DNA of 42,974 nucleotides from an uncultured Methylococcales bacterium. Its GTDB lineage: Bacteria; Pseudomonadota; Gammaproteobacteria; Methylococcales; Methylomonadaceae. The stretch is taken from contig CAIUVX010000188.1 in the NCBI GenBank assembly GCA_903902705.1, forward strand, positions 1-42,974, read 5' to 3'. Under the pieces are notes generated by a model, which saw only the letters and a list, made by a program, of their open reading frames with translations, was not told the origin of the DNA and did no database searches. Made by a program: the position numbers and the translations under genes. The first letter of the stretch is position 1, and the number at the start of each line of letters is the position of its first letter. Shown here piece after piece: positions 38,708 through 42,974 of this stretch.

Positions 38708-39550
38708 TTAATGCTCAATGTCACGAATCATATCGGTGAAGTAGTCGAGCATTTGTTTTAGAAGCTCAATCGCTACAGTCAATTCATGGGTAATGTCATG
38801 AATAAAATGCTGGTGCATAAATGTCTCAGGGTCGTAGGACATTAAGCCCATGTAGATGGTGTTACAGCCCATTGCAATCATGATAAATGCGGCTAATTTC
38901 AACATTAAGCCTCTAACACTCGCGCTCATTTTGCCGAATGCGAAACTGATAAATAGCATGGTTGGCAATGTTCCCGCGCCAAAAGTGAGCATTAACGCGC
39001 CACCTTCAAGAATGGATGGCGCAGAAGTGGCTTTAACCGCCATTGCAAAGGTAAGAGGGCAGGGCATTAATCCGTTGAGTAAGCCTGCAATAGACGCGCC
39101 CAAAATGGGTCCTTTAGTTCTTGAAGACGCGTAGCCTTTACGCAATAATTTCATCGGTAATAAGCGTATCGAACCCTGAAAGGGAATCCAACCTAAAATC
39201 CCAAAAGCGAGGATGATGACTACCGCGCCAATAGTGATTTGTAACACACTTTGCACTTTACCAAATAGACCACTGGATACCATGACCACACCCAGTGCTG
39301 CTGCGGCAAAACCCACCAGCATATAAACAAAAATACGCGCAAATTGATAGAAAAAATACGGCAGATAACTTTTTGTCTTACCTGCATTTATGAAGTAGCC
39401 AGACACTAACGCGCCGCACATCCCTAAACAATGTCCGCTACCGAGTACCCCTGCCATAAAAGCCAGTCCATAATCAAAGCCAGCCGCTATATGGGCGGTA
39501 TGATCCATGCCCACCATACCCATGCCCATATCCATTGTTGAATGATCCAT
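38708..39550 (-). CDS. Sulfite exporter TauE/SafE-like (DsbD_2) membrane protein
   Basis: A 280-residue inner-membrane protein with a Met/His-rich N-terminus (MDHSTMDMGMGMVGMDHTAH), as in copper-binding proteins, and about six membrane helices. The conserved motifs GSGHCLGMCGALVSG and NGLMPCPLTFAMA place it in the DsbD_2 branch of TauE/SafE. Members next to copper ATPases in gammaproteobacteria are linked to copper supply for cytochrome oxidase. It starts 11 bp after the copper ATPase gene on the same strand, so the two are co-transcribed. Confidence 0.88.
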   Translation of the reverse strand: MDHSTMDMGMGMVGMDHTAHIAAGFDYGLAFMAGVLGSGHCLGMCGALVSGYFINAGKTKSYLPYFFYQFARIFVYMLVGFAAAALGVVMVSSGLFGKVQSVLQITIGAVVIILAFGILGWIPFQGSIRLLPMKLLRKGYASSRTKGPILGASIAGLLNGLMPCPLTFAMAVKATSAPSILEGGALMLTFGAGTLPTMLFISFAFGKMSASVRGLMLKLAAFIMIAMGCNTIYMGLMSYDPETFMHQHFIHDITHELTVAIELLKQMLDYFTDMIRDIEH

Positions 39551-39561
39551 GTAACAGCCTT

Positions 39562-42012
39562 CTATTTTTTATTGAGTCGTAAAGAATTAACAATCACTGA
39601 TACTGAGCTTAATGCCATCGCGCCTGAGGCTATCATCGGATTAAGTTTACCGAATGCCGCAACAGGAATAGCAATGACGTTATAAGCAAATGCCCAGAAT
39701 AAATTTTGTTTGATGATTCGTATGGTGTCGGTACTTAATTGAATGGCTGAGGCAACTTTGCCAATATCGCCTTGTACTAGCGTCATGTCCGCTGATTCTA
39801 TGGCTATATCTGTTCCCGTACCAATCGCAAAGCCGACGTTGGCAGCGGCTAACGCAGGCGCGTCATTGATACCGTCACCAATCATGCCGACATTTTTACC
39901 TTCGGCTTGAAATTGATGAATAATCGCCAGTTTTTGTTCAGGTTTGGCATTGGCAATCACGGTTTCAATACCGACTTTAGCAGCAATATAATTGGCGGTT
40001 TTTTTTGTATCACCTGTGACCATTAAGGTTTGAATACCCAGTTTTTGTAAATGCCTAATGGCATGAATGGCTTGGGGTCTGGCTTTGTCAGCAATGCCAA
40101 ACACAGCGGCAGCTTTACCATTGACTGCCATAAACACAGGGGTTTTGCCTTGTTCAGAAAAGTAACTGGCAGCGACTAATAAATCATCGATGTCTACCTG
40201 TTGCTCGTCTAACCAATCTTGATTGCCTAATAACAATTTTTTACCGTCTACTTCCGCTTCAATACCACGTCCTGTGGCACTGTAAAAATGACTACAGGCT
40301 TGCAAGTTTAGTCCATAATCTTTGGCATAAGCGACAATGGCTTTACCTAAAAAATGCTCGGAATTATTTTCTGCGGAGGCAGCTAATAAAATGATTTTTC
40401 CTTCGCTCAGTCGGGATAATTTAACTAAATCGGTGACCTTAGGCTTGCCTTCGGTGATTGTGCCAGTCTTGTCGAATACGATGACATTGAGTTTAGCGGC
40501 GGTTTCTAAACTTTCACCATTACGAATATAAATGCCTTCGCGTGCGGCTTGTCCTGCTCCCACCATAATTGCCGCTGGTGTTGCCAGTCCTAACGCACAA
40601 GGGCAAGCGATTAATAACACGGTGATCGCACTGCCGAAGGCAAAACTAAACGATGCCCCCGCTAATAGCCAACCTAGCATCGTTGCGGCGGATAACAACA
40701 TCACCGCTGGCACGAACACGGCGGAAATCTTATCGACTTGTTTTTGTATCGGTAGTTTAGTGGATTGAGCTTGATCGACCATGTGAACAATACCCGCTAA
40801 CACAGTATCCATGCCCACAGCAGTGGCGCGAATTCTTAACACGCCACTACCATTGACACAACCACCAATGACTTTATTGCCTACGTTTTTTATGACGGGA
40901 ATACTTTCACCTGTCACCATCGATTCATCGACGGTAGATACGCCTTGAATGACAACGCCGTCAGTCGGAATTTTTTCACCTGGTCGAATCAGTAATATAT
41001 CGTCAATGACGATGTCATCTATATCAACAATCGTTTCTTGCTCATCGACCAAACGCGTTGCGGTTTGTGGTTGTAAGTCAACCAATTGGCGTATTGCTTC
41101 ACCCGCTTTGCCTTTGGCACGTTCTTCTAAAAAGCGACCCAGTAATACAAAGCTAATAATTGCCGCACCCGCTTCAAAATAAAGATGTCCTCTGCGAGTG
41201 AGCAACGATGGTAAGCTGTAACCGTAAGCCGAACCGACACCTAAAGCGATGAGCGAGTCCATATTCGCTGTACCTTGTTTAGCTAATCGCCATGCTTTGA
41301 TAAAAAACGAGCGTCCTGCCCAAAATACGACAGGAGTCGTCAAGACGAACTGCATCCAGTGTAACCAACGGCTGCTAGGCATGGTCATACCGACTGCAAT
41401 GACGGGAAAACTCAACGCACTCGCCCAAAGAAAACGACGTTTAGCGAGACTAATACGTTGATGCTCTTTCTCAATTAATTTTTTGCGTTGCGATAGCGTG
41501 TCCATTGCAAAGGTTTTATAACCTAGAGAGCTTACTTTTTCGTCTACATCGGCTTTGGATAACCGCCCATATACGGTGAGTGTAGAAGTACCAAAATTAA
41601 CATTGGCTTGCTTCACTCTAGGATCACGCTGGAGTACCATTTCAATTAGCAAGGCACAAGATGCACAACTCATGCCCTCAACAGCCAAATCAATTTCTTG
41701 TATTTTGCCATCAAATACTTTTTTACTTGCTGTCTGGGCTTCGGTTTTTCGTTGCCCAATATTGCCTAGCACGGCATCCAGCAAAATAAATAAGTTTTGT
41801 TTAGGCAGTCCCACAGGATCAAATTCAATAATCACGCTTCCTAGTGCAATCACTGAACGGACTTTTTTTATTTCGGGTCTTTTTTTCAGAATAATTTCGA
41901 AAATAGTGCCACGCTCTGCATCGTTTTTCAATACAGGGGAGATAATTCTAATGCGCCTTGTTAATTGATGAACAAGTTTGTAGTGTGTAGGGGTGAAGGT
42001 TTGTATATCCAT
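39562..42012 (-). CDS. Copper-translocating P-type ATPase
   Basis: Pumps Cu(I) out of the cytoplasm. The 816 residues contain a degenerate first HMA-like domain with no CxxC (about 10-85), a true HMA with GMSCASC (Cys116, Cys119), membrane helices, the TGES actuator motif, the CPC membrane site ([11 protein letters not shown], about 470), DKTGTITEG (about 515), MVTGD and [10 protein letters not shown]. The conserved SEHPLG nucleotide-site motif reads SEHFLG: the His is kept but Pro is Phe. It lacks the CxxC...CCxxC domain of FixI/CcoI, which is encoded separately at 35.3 kb. CopA-type efflux or oxidase-assembly (CcoI/CtpA-type) roles are both possible. Confidence 0.93.
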   Translation of the reverse strand: MDIQTFTPTHYKLVHQLTRRIRIISPVLKNDAERGTIFEIILKKRPEIKKVRSVIALGSVIIEFDPVGLPKQNLFILLDAVLGNIGQRKTEAQTASKKVFDGKIQEIDLAVEGMSCASCALLIEMVLQRDPRVKQANVNFGTSTLTVYGRLSKADVDEKVSSLGYKTFAMDTLSQRKKLIEKEHQRISLAKRRFLWASALSFPVIAVGMTMPSSRWLHWMQFVLTTPVVFWAGRSFFIKAWRLAKQGTANMDSLIALGVGSAYGYSLPSLLTRRGHLYFEAGAAIISFVLLGRFLEERAKGKAGEAIRQLVDLQPQTATRLVDEQETIVDIDDIVIDDILLIRPGEKIPTDGVVIQGVSTVDESMVTGESIPVIKNVGNKVIGGCVNGSGVLRIRATAVGMDTVLAGIVHMVDQAQSTKLPIQKQVDKISAVFVPAVMLLSAATMLGWLLAGASFSFAFGSAITVLLIACPCALGLATPAAIMVGAGQAAREGIYIRNGESLETAAKLNVIVFDKTGTITEGKPKVTDLVKLSRLSEGKIILLAASAENNSEHFLGKAIVAYAKDYGLNLQACSHFYSATGRGIEAEVDGKKLLLGNQDWLDEQQVDIDDLLVAASYFSEQGKTPVFMAVNGKAAAVFGIADKARPQAIHAIRHLQKLGIQTLMVTGDTKKTANYIAAKVGIETVIANAKPEQKLAIIHQFQAEGKNVGMIGDGINDAPALAAANVGFAIGTGTDIAIESADMTLVQGDIGKVASAIQLSTDTIRIIKQNLFWAFAYNVIAIPVAAFGKLNPMIASGAMALSSVSVIVNSLRLNKK

Positions 42013-42038
42013 GACTGAACTCTCAAGGTGAGTTAGTT

Positions 42039-42116
42039 GTAGGTCGGATTAGCGATAGCGTAACCCGACACAATGCGACAAGATTGTCGGGTTACGCTAT
42101 CGCTAACCCGACCTAC
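42039..42116. repeat. 78-bp long inverted repeat (GTAGGTCGG...CCGACCTAC)
   Basis: Arms of about 32 bp (GTAGGTCGG-A-TTAGCGATAGC continuing to CCCGACA) are complementary with one mismatch around a 14-nt centre. It lies between the HMA-like gene and the copper ATPase start, both on the minus strand. It belongs to the GCGATAGCG class of dispersed repeats also seen in the 81-bp repeats at 23.5 and 24.7 kb, and could attenuate read-through. Confidence 0.8.
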
Positions 42117-42125
42117 TTGGCTTGG

Positions 42126-42737
42126 CTATTTCTTTCTGCGTGAACGAACCAGCAAAAAAACCATATAAAATAAAGCCATCCATTCATAACGATATTTGAG
42201 TGGCTTTAGCAACCATTGTTGGGTGATATTTGTCCAATGTAGTTTGATTAAAAATAACACCAGCACATCATTGAAAAAATCAATCATGGCTTTTTCGGGG
42301 TCATTAACAAAAGATTTGGGTTTACTCATGCCTAACTTGGTAATGATTTTAGCTGCTTGCACAGTTTCTTTGGCATCGCTATATTTTTCTTTAGCCCAGC
42401 GTGTGACTTTAAAATCATTCAGTTTAGCAGAGGTTTTTTCTCGCCATGATTCAGTTTTTGTAACGGGTTTTTGATTAAAAAGGTCTGTTTTTTCTAAATC
42501 TGCAAGCAATTGGAATAATTGCTGTGCTAAAGATTTAAAATCACACGCAGATTCTTGAAAACGAATGGATAATTTTTGTTGCTTGCGATAAAGAGTAACG
42601 CGATAGACACCCTCTATGGCTAAAACAGCATCCGTCACTATTTTAGCGGCAGTTTCCTCACAAATTTTGGCGGGTATTTGAAACCTGATATGCCCGTCTA
42701 TTCGATAACGTAGTACAAATTCTTTTTGGATAGACAT
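42126..42737 (-). CDS. HMA-like domain membrane-associated protein
   Basis: A 203-residue protein whose N-terminal about 70 residues (YRIDGHIRFQIPAKI...VYRVTLYRKQQKLSIRF) have the fold pattern of an HMA domain without the metal-binding Cys pair. A charged helical middle follows, then a C-terminal hydrophobic part (about 150-197: FFNDVLVLFLIKLHW, WMALFYMVFLLVRSRRKK). It resembles the degenerate N-terminal domain of the copper ATPase gene downstream, so it may interact with it. Same strand, 113 bp upstream of the ATPase, with the long inverted repeat between. Confidence 0.7.
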   Translation of the reverse strand: MSIQKEFVLRYRIDGHIRFQIPAKICEETAAKIVTDAVLAIEGVYRVTLYRKQQKLSIRFQESACDFKSLAQQLFQLLADLEKTDLFNQKPVTKTESWREKTSAKLNDFKVTRWAKEKYSDAKETVQAAKIITKLGMSKPKSFVNDPEKAMIDFFNDVLVLFLIKLHWTNITQQWLLKPLKYRYEWMALFYMVFLLVRSRRKK

Positions 42738-42826
42738 AAATGTTGTAAGTCATAAAAACAAAAAGGATGCTCTACCAAACTAATAGAAAAGCATCCATTG
42801 ATGATGAGTGTTATGTTACGGAATTA

Positions 42827-42974
42827 TTATTCCTTGGTTTCCGCGATAATATCTTCCAGATTTTCTTTTTGTTGTAAAACGAAATCTTTACTCGCATCCA
42901 CAGCTTTAGTGGTATTGGAAATGATTTCTTTACGGTATTTGTAAACCAGATAGCCAGCCGCTACGCCTAAGCCA
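42827..42974 (-). CDS. Partial small membrane protein (YtxH-like end)
   Basis: Only the C-terminal about 48 residues are in the window: GLGVAAGYLVYKYRKEIISNTTKAVDASKDFVLQQKENLEDIIAETKE, then two stop codons. A Gly-rich membrane helix followed by an amphipathic Lys/Glu helix is the layout of YtxH-like or short HMA-cluster proteins. The start lies beyond the right edge. It precedes the HMA-like gene by 89 bp on the same strand and probably belongs to the same copper-related cluster. Confidence 0.65.
   Translation of the reverse strand, partial: GLGVAAGYLVYKYRKEIISNTTKAVDASKDFVLQQKENLEDIIAETKE

Overview
This window is a bacterial chromosome segment of moderately AT-rich DNA. The gene content points to Gammaproteobacteria: TusD/TusC, a BepA-type peptidase, QueD/QueF, CutA-DsbD-TlpA, AroQ-AccB-AccC, PrmA, Bfr/Bfd and a MCR/EptA-like phosphoethanolamine transferase. 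The overall style (large multi-PAS GGDEF-EAL protein, many short palindromic repeats, copper ATPase with a TauE/SafE-like membrane protein) resembles Methylococcales or Thiotrichales. That placement is inference from recall, not a database result. No rRNA, tRNA or CRISPR array was seen.

Layout. 1-3.5 kb: envelope genes (membrane protein, PepSY-like secreted protein, EptA, cupin lipoprotein). 3.5-6.2 kb: queD and bepA on the minus strand, then divergent tusD-tusC for tRNA 2-thiolation, with no tusB. 6.3-10.3 kb: a 6-phosphofructokinase with unusual active-site residues, PEP synthase, and two small membrane proteins. 10.3-11.8 kb: a MITE-like repeat, then psd and queF on the minus strand. 12.0-17.8 kb: one 1941-residue CHASE-(PAS)9-GGDEF-EAL protein with a copy of the same 34-bp perfect palindrome on each side. 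18-21 kb: cutA-dsbD-tlpA, overlapping genes for periplasmic thiol redox, DsbD carrying a duplicated N-terminal domain.

21.0-28.8 kb is an accessory island inserted between tlpA and aroQ. It holds a RepL-like replication-gene remnant, a zinc-ribbon fragment, a frameshifted lipoprotein, a SHOCT/zinc-finger membrane protein, a DUF3800 gene bracketed by two 81-bp near-identical direct repeats, and a two-gene unit encoding a large dynamin-like GTPase and a DUF4258-like small protein. It ends in a scar where a LysR regulator and a yellow/MRJP-like gene, convergent, have both lost their 3' halves. 28.8-31.0 kb: aroQ-accB-accC. 31.0-33.4 kb is a second accessory patch between accC and prmA: an orphan BrnA-like antitoxin, a PD-(D/E)XK nuclease-like protein of the HsdR N-terminal type, and a BrnT-like toxin/CopG-like antitoxin pair. 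33.4-36.0 kb: DUF29, prmA, tag, a stand-alone metal-binding domain and a membrane protein. 36.2-37.0 kb: bfr and bfd with a Fur-box-like site. 37.6-38.6 kb: a Gly/Tyr-rich secreted protein and a glycine-zipper lipoprotein. 38.7-43.0 kb: copper handling (TauE/SafE-DsbD_2 protein, copper P-type ATPase, HMA-like protein, and the end of a further small protein).

The core genes look vertically inherited. The AT-rich genes at 21.8-27.1 and 31.5-32.7 kb look acquired. The best candidate for an undescribed system is the minus-strand unit at 23.6-27.1 kb (dynamin-like GTPase, DUF4258-like protein, DUF3800 cassette).
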